Source of the DNA: Dryobates pubescens
Lineage: Eukaryota > Chordata > Aves > Piciformes > Picidae
DNA length: 64,000 bases
Assembly: GCF_014839835.1 (NCBI RefSeq)
Contig: NC_071644.1
Coordinates: 9,091,266 to 9,155,265 of the forward strand
Direction: 5' to 3'
Below the pieces are notes generated by a model. It saw only the letters and a program-made list of their open reading frames with translations. It had not been told where the DNA came from and did no database searches. Positions 1 to 13,100 of the stretch are shown one piece after another. Positions within the stretch are counted from its first letter, which is position 1. Each line of letters starts with the position of its first letter. Position numbers and translations under genes: made by a program.

Positions 1-1764
1 GCTGAGGCTGGCTCCTGCCGCTGGCTCCCGAGGCAGGGCTGCTGCAGAGGGCAGGAGGGGGAGCTGCCCGGGTTAGCTCCTTGCTCCTCCATGAGCTGCC
101 TGGCGATGTCTCTGTCCATCAGAGAGGCTTTCAGCTGAACCTGCCTGCTCCTCGGAAGGAAAAGTTCATCAAGGTGCAGTGTGCTGCAGGGCAGCTTTTG
201 GTTGCAAGCCTCATTTTGGAGGTGTGAGTTGAACCATCTGGGAGAAGCCAGCAGCAGGGTTGGCACCCTGGGACCTGGCAGCAGCCTGCAGATGTTAACT
301 TACTTGCTGGATGAGCCCAAAAGTTCCTGCTGTGCAGAGGAAGGGAGGAGAGGAGGCTGTGTGCATTGATCTCCCTCTGAGGTGGCTGCAAGAGGTGGTC
401 AGGCTGCACTCTGGGCTGCCAGAGCAGCAGGACAGCCATGGCTGTGCCACTGCTGGCTGCAACGCTGCAAGAGGCCTTTCTGAGTGCCTAAGCTGATGGT
501 GAGATCAAAGATGAGGCCAAAGATGTTCCACCTGGGGACCACAGAGAGCCATCACACACCTGCAGCACCTCCTCACCTTCCTGACACCGGTGAGAGGAGG
601 GAGTTGGGGCTGTGATCATTCTGGGAACCTTCTGAGCCTGTGGTCACAGCTCCAGCCCCGGGCTGGATGCTGCAGCTCCATCTGCTCTGCTTCCCCAGGC
701 AGCTCAGGGGGGCTGCAGTGGACCTTGCTGTGTGGTTTCTGCTCTCCTGGAGCTGCCTGAGCTGAGCTGGGGCCTTTTGGATAGAGCCAAAGCCCCAGGG
801 GTGGGGAAAGGACTGAGGACACTGCCTTTCCACCCTCAGCTTTGAGCATTACTTCAGTGAGGGGATCCCCAGATGCCCCCAGCCCACTCCCACGCCCCCA
901 GGGAGGTGGCAGCTCCAGTGCTCAGTGGGCAGCAGGAGTGAAGGTGCCAGAAGGCCTCTGCAGGCTTCCTCTCCATCCTCCTGGCATTGTTATCCCATGT
1001 GCAGTTTCCCTGCAATGCCCTGGCCAGCAACAGAGGGAAGCAGCAACCCAGGAACAGGGGAGCAGGGGCAGAGCAGCTCAGCTCCCAGGCAAACACAAGC
1101 AGATCCCAGCAGCAGCTCAGCACCCAGCACCAGGGACCCTGCTTCACCTCTCTGGAGCCTTCTGCCTCCAGAAGCCTGCAATAAAAGTGGAGCCCTCCCT
1201 GCTGGTCTGAGGCAGGAGGGATGCAGGACCCTTTGTGGGGCCCTTCCCTGGGCAGAGACCTTCTGTTCAGTGAGCAGGTTTGGGGCTGGGGGGGTCACAG
1301 CCTCAGGGTGAGGGCTGGGCTGGAGAACTCCTCTGGCAGAAGCTGGGATGATAGCTCAGGACCTGTGGTGCTGGGAAGCTGGCACAGTTCTGGCAGAGCT
1401 GAAACAGCCTCCAAGCAGACCTGGGGGGCTGGAAGTGGCAGAGAAGCTGAACCTGGGCTGTGGCTGACCTGCAGCTCTGCTTCGGTCCCTGCTGATGTGC
1501 TTAGCCCCAGGCTGGTTGTCTCCCAGAGCCTTTTGCACAGCCATGGCCACGGGGAAGGTGACTGCATCCAGGCCACCTGGTGAGGCTCCTCTAGCAGTCT
1601 GGAGCCCTCCCTAGCTCACCTTCACCTCAGCTGTGCCACAGCCCCCCCCTGCTGCACCTCACCACCCTGATCTCCCTGAGCTGGGGGTGCCACCAGCACC
1701 CCTTGCATCATGAGGCCCTAAGTGGCACCCTGCTGTAGAGTCAGTGGTGCTGTTGTTGGCACTG

Positions 1765-2130
1765 CTGCCAGCCTGGGGCAGCCCTGCCTGCAGAGCCTCA
1801 CTGCCAGCCTGGGGCAGCCCTGCCTGCAGAGCCCTGCTGCCAGCCTGGGGCAGCCCTGCCTGCAGAGCCTCACTGCCAGCCTGGGGCAGCCCTGCCTGCA
1901 GAGCCTCACCGCCAGCCTGGGGCAGCCCTGCCTGCAGAGCCCTGCTGCCAGCCTGGGGCAGCCCTGCCTGCAGAGCCCTGCTGCCAGCCTGGGGCAGCCC
2001 TGCCTGCAGAGCCTCACTGCCAGCCTGGGGCAGCCCTGCCTGCAGAGCCCTGCTGCCAGCCTGGGGCAGCCCTGCCTGCAGAGCCCTGCTGCCAGCCTGG
2101 GGCAGCCCTGCCTGCAGAGCCCTGCTGCCA
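1765..2130. repeat. 36-bp minisatellite, 10 copies (TP73 intron 1)
   Basis: Ten near-perfect tandem copies of a 36-bp unit with core GGGGCAGCCCTGCCTGCAGA. Copies differ mainly by CTCA versus CCTG at the unit edge. Because 36 is a multiple of 3, all frames stay open and give spurious long ORFs on both strands. Confidence 0.95.
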
Positions 2131-3051
2131 GCCTCGCTGCCAGGCTGCCATGCCTGCTGCAGGGCTGCCTGCCCAGGCTGTGCAGAGAGGGCTGCAGCAG
2201 GGATGTGTTAGCAGCCCCAGCTCCTCCTGCTGCCCCACAGCTCAGGGATGCTGGCAGATGCTGCCCTGGCTCTGCTGGCTCTGAGGAGGGAGCTTCTGCA
2301 CCGCCCTGGAAACCACTCAGGTTCCTTTCCTGTGGAGGGGCAGCAGCAGCCCCCTGGCCACAGCTGGGGTCACCCCGCAGGACACTGCAGCCAGGGCGCT
2401 CCAGAGGTGCTGCCTGCAGCCCAGGGCAGAGCCTGGCTCCTTCCTGGGGCTGTCCTGGGCCAGGGGAAGCAGCATGGAAGCAGGGTAAGGCCAGCAGCAC
2501 TCAGCCACCTCAGCTCCGGGCTGCCTCTCTTCTCAGAGCTGCTTCCTGGCTCCTTTCGTTTCTCTGCGTGGGGCCAGGAGGGATGGGAGGGCACCAGGCT
2601 GGCACTGCTGGCTGCTCTGTGAGGAGAGCCAAGGGCAAGGGGAGCCGAGGGCAAGGAGCCTTCCTCCTCCCTGTGAGGAGTGCCTGTGGCTGCCATGTCT
2701 GTGGGTGCAGCAAAGGCAGCCCCCAGGATGAGCTGGGGGGGGTCACCACCCTGCTTTCGCTTTCACTCCTGGTCCCTGCAGCCACTGGCTCCCCAGCTGG
2801 CTCAGAGGGGCCTGGGTGCCCCCCAGCATCTCCCAGCTGGAAGGTGGCTGCCTGGTGCTGGGCAAAGCGAGCCCCAGGAGCAGGAAGCTCTCAGACTTTC
2901 ACTATGAGCTGCTGGTGCTGAGCTGCACGGAGCTGCTGGTGCTGAGCTGCACGGAGCTGCTGGCGCTGCTGTGGGGGGCAGGAGCAGCCAGAGGATACCT
3001 GGGGACCATCCACGGGCAGGGAAGTGGTGCTGCTGCTTCCAGGGAGTGAGT

Positions 3052-3087
3052 CAATGAGGAGGAGGAGGAGGAGGAGGAGGAGGAGGA
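3052..3087. repeat. (GGA)n microsatellite
   Basis: About twelve GGA units in TP73 intron 1: a purine-only tract on the + strand. Confidence 0.95.
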
Positions 3088-3149
3088 TTGCACAGCAGGG
3101 CTGCCAGGGGAGGGAAGGCAGCGTGGGGCTCAAGATGGCTCCGTGCTGC

Positions 3150-3722
3150 TGCTGGGCTTGCAGAGCTGCCAGGCTGGCAGGGCTGTTGCAGGGCTGCTGG
3201 GCTTGCAGGGCTGTTGCAGGGCTGTTGCAGGGCTGCTGGGCTGGCAGGGCTGCTGGGCTTACAGGGCTGTTGCAGGGCTGCTGGGCTGGCAGAGCTGCCA
3301 GGCTTGCAGGGCTGCTGGGCTGGCAGGGCTCTTGCAGGGCTGTTGCAGGGCTGCTGGGCTGGCAGGGCTGCTGGGCTTACAGGGCTGTTGCAGGGCTCTT
3401 GCAGGGCTGTTGCAGGGCTGCTGGGCTGGCAGGGCTGCTGGGCTTACAGGGCTGTTGCAGGGCTGCTGGGCTGGCAGAGCTGCCAGGCTTGCAGGGCTGC
3501 TGGGCTTGCAGGGCTCTTGCAGGGCTGTTGCAGGGCTGCTGGGCTGGCAGGGCTGCTGGGCTTACAGGGCTGTTGCAGGGCTCTTGCAGGGCTGTTGCAG
3601 GGCTCTTGCAGGGCTGTTGCAGGGCTGCTGGGCTGGCAGGGCTGTTGCAGGGCTGCTGGGCTGGCAGGGCTGTTGCAGGGCTGTTGCAGGGCTGCTGGGC
3701 TTGCAGGGCTGCTGGGCAGGAA
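3150..3722. repeat. Minisatellite of CTGCTGGGCTGGCAGGG / CTGTTGCAGGG modules
   Basis: About 570 bp built from alternating short modules (GCTGGGCTGGCAGG, GCTTACAGG, GCTGTTGCAGG) in higher-order runs, for example two near-identical ~180-bp blocks. Located in TP73 intron 1, about 400 bp upstream of the first coding exon. Confidence 0.9.
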
Positions 3723-4083
3723 GGCTGCAGCACCCCATGGGCACCTGGAATGGGAGCCCTGGGGCCAGTGCCCGGCAGGAATGGGCTGGCATCCCCATGC
3801 CCTGCTGCTCCAGGACCATCACCACGATGCCATCAGGGAAGCCTGCAGGGAAGGTGCTCCCAGCCCTGCCCTGTGCCAGCTGCCTTTTGGTGCAGCAGCC
3901 TCTGGGGCAGGCTGAGCTGGGTGACCCCCTGCACATCACAACCTGGCCTGCAGCCCCCCCACAAAGAGCCCTCTGGGGCTCCCTGCTGTGCCACCAGGAC
4001 TGAGGGGCAGAGCTCCTGCCCTTCCCTGGGCACTTTGGGTGGCCTCAGGCAGTGGTGACCTTGCTGTTTCTCTTTGTCCCCAG

Positions 4084-4120
4084 GGTGATTTACCCTGAGT
4101 CAGACTCCCCCTCGGTGAAG
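4084..4120 (+). other. TP73: TP73 exon 2, 5'UTR part
   Basis: A pyrimidine-rich acceptor ending CCCCAG at 4083 is followed by 37 noncoding bases before the TAp73 ATG. This matches the vertebrate arrangement in which exon 2 holds the TA start codon. Confidence 0.75.
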
Positions 4121-7100
4121 ATGTCTCAGGCCTCTCCAGCTGATGAAGGCACAACGTTTGAGCACCTCTGGAGCACTCTGTGAGTGGTGGCTGGTCCTTA
4201 GCCCTGCCAGCACATCCCCCCTGTGGCCCAAGGGGACACAGCCTTCCCCTGCACCTCCCAGCTTTCACCCACTCCTTTGCCAGGCTGGGAATTCTGCTCC
4301 CAGCCTCTGGTCTCCCTGCTCAGCCCTTTCCTTTGGCCAGACCCCCTTGCCCTGGTGACCCTGGGCAGCTCAGAGGCCATGGAGTGTGGGCATGCTGTAA
4401 GCAGAGCCCCACAACCCTCGTTCCCAGCTCCTGGCTGCTGCTGCTGGGCCCTGCAGCTGGGCTGTGGCAGGGGGTGCTGGCCCCAGGCCTGGGAGGAGCT
4501 GTGCTCACTCCTGAGCCCCCAGGCTTGGCAGCTGCTGGTGAACATGGCTTCACTTAAACATCTTCCAGCAGCCTCCTGGCCTTTGAGCCTCACACTCCAA
4601 GCAAGCAGGGAGCAGGACCTTGCTTCAGCTCATCCTCTTCCTTCCTCTCACCTAAAGTCACCCCAAGGTGACAGCCCAGAGCAGCTGGATCCAGAGCTTC
4701 CCAGCCCTGCTTGCTTCCCCCAGCTGGGCTGCTGCCTGAGCAGAGCCTGCCCTGCCAGCTGACAACGAGGGCAGAGGGAGATGCTGGGAAGGGGTCAGGG
4801 TTGAAGGGGATGGGGAGCTGCTGGGGAGCTGGCAGGATGACTGTGCTGTCCCCTTTCCCACAGGGAGCCAGACAGCACCTACTTTGACCTGCCTGCAGCC
4901 AGCCACACCGGCAGCAGCGAGGGCTCCAACCGCGCCGAGGTCACCATGGACGTCTTCCAGATGAGGAGCATGAACGACTCAGTCATGGTGAGTGTGGTGC
5001 TCAGACAGCTCTGAGGGGCCCCAGGACAGAGAGAAGGAAGGCTTTTTGTATGCTGAGGGTGGTGGGAGCCTGGCCCAGGCTGCCCAGGGAGGTGAACGTC
5101 CCTGGAACCACTACAGGTCAGGCTGGATGGGACCCTGAGCAACCTGCTCGGGGTGAAAACCTTCCTGCTCATTGCAGTGGCTTAGAGCTGGGCCAGGGGA
5201 GCCTGGAAGGTCTCTTCCCACCCAGACCAGCCTGTGACTGACACCCCCAGGTCACACAGCAGCAGGGGCTCTGGCAAGCTCCAGTGCCTGCACAGGAGGA
5301 GGGGAGAACCTGCTCTGTACAGAGCAAAAGCTGTTTGTAAGCTGCTGGAAGGATCCTGTGTGCTCACAGGGTCCAGCTCTGCTCCTGCCACAGTCCCTGG
5401 GGCTCTGTCCCGCTGCTCTTCACTCCAAGAATCCTAAAAGGGTTTGGATTAGAAGGGATCTTAAAGCTCATCCAGCTCCAAGCCCCTGCCACGGGCAGGG
5501 TCAGCTCCCACCTGCCCAGGCTGCCCAAGCCCCCAGCCAAGCTGCTGTGCCTCCATCCCAGCCAGGGCCAGCGGGGGACACACGCAGGGCACCCGTGCAT
5601 GTTCCGTGCCCGGAGCTGGGTGTCCTCCCCGCAGCATCCCTGCCGCAGCTGCCGCCCCAGCCTCTCCCTCCGGAACGCTGCCGTTTCCCTCCACACCAGC
5701 TCGCAGCCCCTCCCCCTGCCTCCTTTTCCCTCTCTTTTCCCTCCTTTCCCTCCCTTCCCGGCTTTTGCCCGCGGGCAGGAGGCTGGGGAGGGCTCAGGCG
5801 CTAATTGGGGAGCTGCCCCCGGCTGAGCCTCGCTGCCACCTCTCCTGTGCCTGAAGCTGAGCCCTGCACAGCCCCGGCTGCCGTGCACCAGGGCAGAGCC
5901 AGCTCCTGGCCTGGGCTGGGATAACGATCCCGTGGGAACCGCTGGCACTGTCCCCATGGCACTGCGAGCCGCGGGCAGCTCCTGCCAGCTGCCGGCACCG
6001 AACCCGCGGCGAAGGCAGAGCCTGGGGGCGAGGCCAGCCCTGGGCTGCAGCCTGGGCACACCGCAGCCCTCTGGGCTGCTCCAGCCTGCAGCCCCCCAGC
6101 GCCCTGGCCGGGGGAAGCAGCACTGCCCACTGCCTCCAGCTGGGAGGGAGCCTGCCTGGTCCCTGCAGACATTTGTCTGTCTGTCCACCCATCCATGTGT
6201 CCACCACAGAGCCACTCAGGTTGGAGAAGACCCTTGAGATCCAGCCCCCCTCACATCCAGCCCCCCTCACATCCTTCCTTCCAGACAGCTCTCCCTCTGT
6301 GTCCACTGAGATGCCTCTCTAGCCATCCATCCCTGTCTATCCCTATCCATCCCCATCACCTAGCACTATCTCTCCATCTCTCTCCATCTTGGCACCCATC
6401 TACCCATATCTGCTCACTGACATGTCTCTCTATCCATCTCTCCTTATCTATCCCTATCTCTCCATATCCCTCCTTATCTCTCCCTATCTCTCCTTGTCTC
6501 TCCCTACCTCTCTGTATCTCTCCATCTCGATCCCCATCCATCCATCCATCCACACCGATCCCCATCTCTCCCTCCAGACAGGGACAGCTCCACCTCTCCC
6601 GGCTGTGGAGCTGTCTCAGAGTCCCTGCCTGGTGTGGCTGCTGCCAGCACAGCCCCAGCTGGGGGCTGCTGGCCAGATGTGCTCCCGGCCCAGCGCGGCT
6701 GGGAGCAGGCTCTGGCGCGGCCGGACCCCTGCTCTCCCTGCAGTGGGGGTGGTTGGTATCGCCCAGTCCACCAGTGGGCAAGCTGGGGCCTGCCCCGAGC
6801 TGAGCTGCATAGTCATGAGGGACAGAGGGGGTGGGCCCCGATTTGTTGTTGGATGCAGCTGACTGGACTCGGGGAGATGCAAAAAGCAAAGGAGGCGGCG
6901 GCAGGACGGGCGCCGGGCGCAGCATCCCTGGCACTGCCGCCTCCTGCCACCTGCCCTCCCTGCCCGCCCCGGCCCTGCTGCCACCCCGACCCCATGCCTC
7001 CCGTGGCGGGACCCTTCCCAGCGCGCCGTGGCCCCCGAGACGACTAAGATGCTGTACATCAGCGACCCGATGCAGCAGTACCCCACGGTAGGTGCCGCTG

Positions 7101-10100
7101 CTTCCCCCTGCGCCCAGCGCCGCCTGCGGGCTCTCCCCTGCCGGCTGAGCCTTCCTGCCCGCCGCTGCCCAGGGTGTGCCAGGGGTCTGTCATGGTGCAG
7201 CCTTTCCCCACCCCAGGGCTGCTCCAGCCCCATCCATGAGCCATGGGGGCTGCAGCCTCGGCCGCTGTTCGTCTCTCGCTTTGCCTTCTCTGCTGCTTGC
7301 GGAGCGCCAAGGGGTGGCCGAAGCCTCTGGAGCGCAGGGGTGCCAGGCTCCTGTGGCAGGGCTGTCCGCTGGAGCGTCCCTCTGGGCACCACCCGCACCG
7401 GTTTGCCGTCCACTGGGGAGCTCAGCCGAGCTCCCAGGCTGTGCCTGCAGCCCCGGGCAGGTTTTGAAGTCCCGGGGAGGGCAGAGCCGCCGGGACGGAG
7501 CCTGTGCCGCAGGGGGGTCCTCGGCAGCCCCGGCCTCGGGGACTGCTTTGCTGGGCAGAAGGGGCTGGGGGCTGCTCTGTGGCACTGGGAAATGTTGGCT
7601 GCAGGCATGGAGGCTGCACTTTGGAGCATGGTTTGATGGTGGTGCTGGGTCAGGGCTTGGACTCAATGACCTCAGGAGGCTTTTCCAGCCCAAACCGTTC
7701 TGTGGTCCTCTGGATGCTGTGGAGATGGAAAGGTGCAGGTCTGTGCTTCCCAGCCACAGCTTGCCTCATCCCTGGTGCTCTCGGGTGTGTTGGGACAGGG
7801 CAGGGATGTGCTGGGGTCCTTTGGGAGGGCAGAGCTGTCCCTTGAGAGGTTATGGCTGCTCTGGTTGTGGATGTTTGCCTCGGGGTGTGGATAACCACGA
7901 GTGGGGATGGCCAGAGGGCTGCTTGCAGACACCCACAGGAGCTGTGCTGGCTTTGTTCACACACCCAGACACAGATCCAAACCTTCCCTTTCTCCCTCAA
8001 GGGAATGACTCCCAAATTCAGTCACTTTCAAGAAGCATTTCCCCCTGCCCCTCCTTGGGGTTTCTCTGCCAGTGGATTTGCACAGCCCCAGTGCTGAGGT
8101 GCTGCCTGTTTGCTCTGTGCTGCAGGAGAGCCCAGCTCCCAGCCCAGCTCCCAGCCCAGCTCCCAGCCCAGCTCCCAGCCCAGCCTTGCCTCTCAGATCC
8201 TCCTGTGGGCTGAGGCTGTCCTTTTGCCCAAGGGAAGGCTCTCCCCATGCAGGGCTTGGGATGCTCTCCACCGTGGGTCAGTCCCAGTTTCCCTGCCTTT
8301 GGGAAGGTTGAGCTTTTCAAGCCCAGCCTTCAGCTGCTCTCACCCCGGCTCTGGAGTCACACAGTCATCTGGGGGTGATGTTTGTGGAGCCTTTTGTCTG
8401 GTCCCTTCCAAGGGGTACCTCAGCCCCAGCCCATGCTGCAGCTCCAGGCTCCTGGCTCCCAGCAGGGGCAGCTGCTGCTGGGTGCTCTGGGGGCACAGGG
8501 TCGCTCTGCAGACCACCTGGGCTGCTCCTCAAGCCTTTGCTCCTCATCCATTCCTAAACCAGGCACATGGCTGGGTCCTGCCCACATGCAGCCTGTTTCC
8601 CAGGGCCCTTCTCTTGCCTCAGGAGAGCAAAAGAGCTCAGGTGTGATAGTCCTGGGCTGCAGATCAGTCCTGACAAGCAACAATTTCCTTTCCCCTCACT
8701 GCTCTTCTCCCGTTCAATACCTGAGCTTGGCTTCCCAGGGCTGACTGTGCCACTGGCACCCTGCAGCCCCCCCCCAGCAGTTCCCCAGCTGGCCAAAGGG
8801 CTTCCCATGCACCCATCTGGCTGCAGCTTTCTCCTGCAGGTGAAGCCTGGGACCGTGGAAGGCCTGGCCAGGGGTGGGTTGCCTTTACCTGGGCTATTTA
8901 TAGAGCAGTGAGAAGAAATAGAGGGGTTTGTGCACGTATTTTAGGGAGAAAAGGGCTGTCTGTGTGAAAGCAAGCCAGGTCTTGTCCAGCATTCCTCCAG
9001 TTAGTCACAGGCTCCAACGACCTTGTGAGAGATGCAGACAAGAGGAGAACTTCCCTGGAGAAGGCTGATTGCCTCTAAAGCACTGGAGATCGTTTGGGTG
9101 AGGTTGGGATCCCAAGTCAAAACACGTCTCTGATTCCTGAGCCGTGAGCCTTGCAGCCCTCCCGAGCAGCAGGCAGATGGCTGAGCCTGCTCCTGTCCCA
9201 CAGCCACCTTCCAGCACCCCCTGGGGTCCCAGCTGGGGCTGGTGGCCGGAGGGAAGGACCCCGCTGAGGCGTGGGGGAGGCTGGGGCTGGGCAGGGGGGT
9301 GGCCCCATCCTGCACCGAGCAGGGTGCTGAGTGACCACCACACGGGCACTGTGTGGCCACCAGGGCCAAGCCACCGGCAGCATCCACCTCTGGGACTGGC
9401 AGGGTTGCTGCTGGCTTGCAAAGGGCAAGAGAACAACCCTTGGGCAGCTCGGGGATGGCAGATCCTGGGGCGAACCCCAAGCCTCTCCCTCGGAGGAAGA
9501 GCCAGGGCTGGGGAGAGCCAGGGCTGGGAAGAGCCAGGGCTGGGGAGAGCCAGGGCTGGGGAGAGCCAGGGGTGGGCTCCCGGGGGGGTTAGTGTTGGTT
9601 TCTTTCTCGACTGTGGGAAAAGAATGGAGGGGGCTGGTCTGGTTTTGAGATGAAAGATTAAGCCTGAGGCTGCTGAGAAGGTCACTTTGCCCAGGCTGTG
9701 CCTGCAGGTGGAAGAGCTGCCAGCTCCCACTGGAAGTGCCCAGCAGGAATGGCTCAGAATGAGCAAAAGTGGTGTGAAAAGTCAGGCTTTGGTCCTGGGT
9801 TGGACTCCATGTCTGGGACCAGAGCCAGCACCGTGCCCAGAGGTCCCTTTGCCCTGTGACCACCCTGCAGCCTGCTGCACCCCAGCCTCACGCTTTGGAG
9901 GTTTGAGGTTTCCCCCAAATTAGCTCTGCCCCGGCTCAGGCTGCTGACAGCTACCAGCCAGGCTGGGAAGAGAATTCCACAAACCACCATTCAGAGCTGG
10001 CTCCCCCTGGGGAAACACTTCCAGGAGCGGGGGGGAGTGACTGGAGATGGCTGGAGGAAGGCTCGGACGTTCAGTCAGGCGGTGACAGAGGGCTGTGGTC

Positions 10101-13100
10101 GCCTCACGCTGGCGCTTTGTGCCAGGGCAGCTTCCCCAAGCCCTCCTCCCGTGGAAGGGCAGAGCCCTGGGCTCAGCAATGGGGCTGTCGCTCCCTGCCC
10201 CGCAGTAGGACATGTCCCACACCTGAGCACAGCCTGGGAAATCCCTGCCGGTCCCAGGGGAAGAGCTGTGCGAGCTGGAAGCGCAGGGACGGCAGCGGGG
10301 CGCCGGCTGCGGAGCGCAGCGCAGGGACCGCTCCCAGCGCGGGGAGCCGACCCCGGGGCGCAAGCGGTGACCTGCTCCGCACCCCGAGAGCCCCAGACCC
10401 GCTCTGCCGGCTGCCGTTCCCGCATGCTGGCCCTTTAAGGAGGCTGTAACAGGACACCTGGAGCCCCGCAGAAGCGTGGCTGAGGTTCCCATGTCTCTAA
10501 ACGGGCTGGTGTTTTCTTTTTTCCCTCCTCCCCTTTTCCCTTCCTCCAGTCCCAGTTCAATTTGCTGAACAGCAGCATGGATCAGAGCATCGGCAGCAGA
10601 GCAGCCTCCACCAGCCCCTACAGCTCCGAGCACACCTCCAATGTCCCCACGCATTCGCCCTACTCTCAGCCCAGCTCTACCTTCGACGCCATGTCCCCGG
10701 CCCCTGTCATCCCCTCCAACACCGACTACCCCGGGCCCCACCACTTCGAGGTGACCTTCCAGCAATCCAGCACCGCCAAGTCGGCCACCTGGACAGTAAG
10801 TTGCACCTTCTTCTCGCCTTCCCTCCGGGGATGCTTGCTGCTGCTGCTGCCCGGGCTCGGCTGGCTGCCTGCAGCACCTCGACGGTGCTGTGCTGTGGGA
10901 TGCAGAGGCACCGCATGGGGACCCGCTGGGGACTTTCCCAGGTGGTCCTGGAGAGCAAAACCTGCAGGGGGAGGGGGAAAGGAGGAAAACTCAGTGCTTG
11001 CTTTTCAGGGGGTTGCTGCTAGAGCAGGGTGGTTGGGATGTAACTTCTCTCACAACGATTCCTAAGCTGGGGATAAACATCCCCAGAAATCAGGAGGCTG
11101 CAGAAAGGTCCTGGGGAGGTGCCTGGCGCCGTGGTGCTGCCCAGCAGCTTCCCAGCCACCGCTGGCAGTGGCTGAGAGACCTCGGCTGGGGCTCTTCTCG
11201 TCGTCACCATAAGTCCTTGCCGGTCACTTAGGATCCTACCTCAGCTCCGGATCCTACCTCGGCTCCATCAGCAGGGTGACCGAACCTGTAGAACTCACAG
11301 CGGAGTGACAGAGGAGGTTGCAGGGCTCGGGGGGGTGGCTGCACGGCACCACGCCGGCCGCAGCAGCCTGGAGATGCGGCTCCGGTCCCCAGCGGTCTGC
11401 CCCTGCGCCTGCAGCCCGGCACAGGAGTCCTCTGCAGCTCAGGGAGCCAGCAGCGGGGCAGGGCGTGCGAGGGCTGCCTTGGCTTTGGTGACAAAAGGTC
11501 CGCGGCTCGCAGCCTGGCTCCCGGAGCGCGGCACCGTCTCTGCTTGCGGTGCTCTCGGAGCATTCTGCGGCGGCTCCTCCTGGAGCACCCAGCCGGAGCC
11601 AGGCAGGTCGGGGGAACATCAGCAGAGCAGAGGGGCTGGGACAAGAGAGGCGACAGCAGGGCCTCGGTTCACAGCCCGGCTCCTGCCTGAGCGTGGCACT
11701 GTCTCTGCTGTGCTTGGTGCTGGAGCATTTTTGCTGCGGGTTCCCCCTGGAGCACCTGGGAGCTGCTCAGCAGCAGGCTGGAGCCAGGCAGGTTTCCTCC
11801 TGGGGGAAACATTAGCAGAGCAGAAAGGTTGGGACCAGACAAGCGACACGAGGAGGGAGCAAGGAGATTTCCTCCAGGACTGGAGTTTGACAGCAGCATG
11901 GAGCAGGCAGAGGGGTGACAATGACTTGGATGTTTGGAAGGTGATGGTTTCTGCCCAGAGAGTGACAGAGAGCATCGAAGGATGCTTTGGTGCAGGCAGA
12001 GCCTGGGCTGTGGCCAGTGGGTGCAGCTCCACTTGCTGTGGACCATGGCCCAGCAGAACGGTGGTGGGAGCAGGCAGGATGGGACAGGCTGTGGCCAGGT
12101 CTCCCTCCTGGGCACATGGACTGGGCAGAGCAGCAGCCAAACCCCTGGCTGGGGCAGTGGAGCAGCTCCTGTGTCCTATCATCAGAGCTTCACTGAGGAG
12201 CAGAGCTGCTGCAGGGCTTGGACCAGCCCAGACTGTCCCAGCACCACCTCACGGTCCTGTAGCTGCTGTGTCCCACCAGGAGCTGTGCTGACCGGGACAG
12301 GGTTGCCTATGCCTTGGTGTTAAGGTTGAGCAGGCAGTGCTGTGGGAGCCCTCCTAGGCCTGGAGGAGCAGCTGGACACAAGAGTTGCCCAGGGCCATGC
12401 CAGCACCTGTGGGGGATGCTCCAGCCAGGACTGGGAGCTGAGGCTGCAAAGGAGGCTCCTGGGAAATGGTCCAGAGTGGAGACTGCTGGAACCAGCCTGG
12501 ACACCTGGCAGGGCTGTGTGTGGAGCTCTGAGCCATGCTGCTGGGGGGATTGTGCATCCTCACCAGCCCTGGTTCCACTGTGCTGGAGCTGAGCCTTGTG
12601 GAGAGCAGGGAAGGGTCAGCAGCATCTTCCAGCTTGGGGAGTGTGGAGGATGTGTCAGTCCAAGCACCAAGCTCTGCAGAGCACTGAGCTGGGGGCAGCC
12701 AGCCTGGCTGTGGCACTGCCACCTGAGGAGCAGTCCTGCTGCAGCGGCAGCCAGCCTGGCTCCATCTCCTCCTGGCTGGTGGCTGTCACAGCCATGCAGC
12801 TGCTTGCTTTGTGCTGGGAGATGGAGCTGCTGCCTCCCTCCTGCTCTGCATTGCCACTGTCACAGCTGAGGGTCTGCCCTGGTTCAGTGGGGACAGGATT
12901 CAGCAACCCCCAGCTGGGGGTCAGTCAGTGGACATTGATCCCCACACAGCCTGGGAATGTGGATGTGGGAATGTGGATGAAGCAGCCAACAAGGCAGGCC
13001 AGGAAAGCCTGGAGCTGTTCAAGAGGGGATTGGATGTGGCACTTGGTGCCATGGTTTAGTTGTCAGGAGGTTTTGGGTGATAGGTTGGACTTGGTGATCC

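Larger units (their letters stand above)
1..4083 (+). other. TP73 intron 1 (3' part)
   Basis: No exon with coding or splice support is visible before the acceptor at 4083. The region is CpG-poor but GC-rich sequence with three tandem arrays, listed separately. The TP73 P1 promoter and noncoding exon 1 are presumed to lie upstream of the window. Confidence 0.7.

Noticed and set aside
1765-2130. CRISPR-like regular repeats
   Set aside because: Units are directly tandem without unique spacers and the genome is eukaryotic; the same holds for the other arrays.
1718-2921. Cysteine-rich repeat protein ORFs
   Set aside because: 36-bp minisatellite in TP73 intron 1; open on both strands, which indicates repeat structure not coding.
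6800-7048. A TATA box for the deltaN transcript
   Set aside because: Only a weak CATAGT is present; not strong enough to list as its own site.
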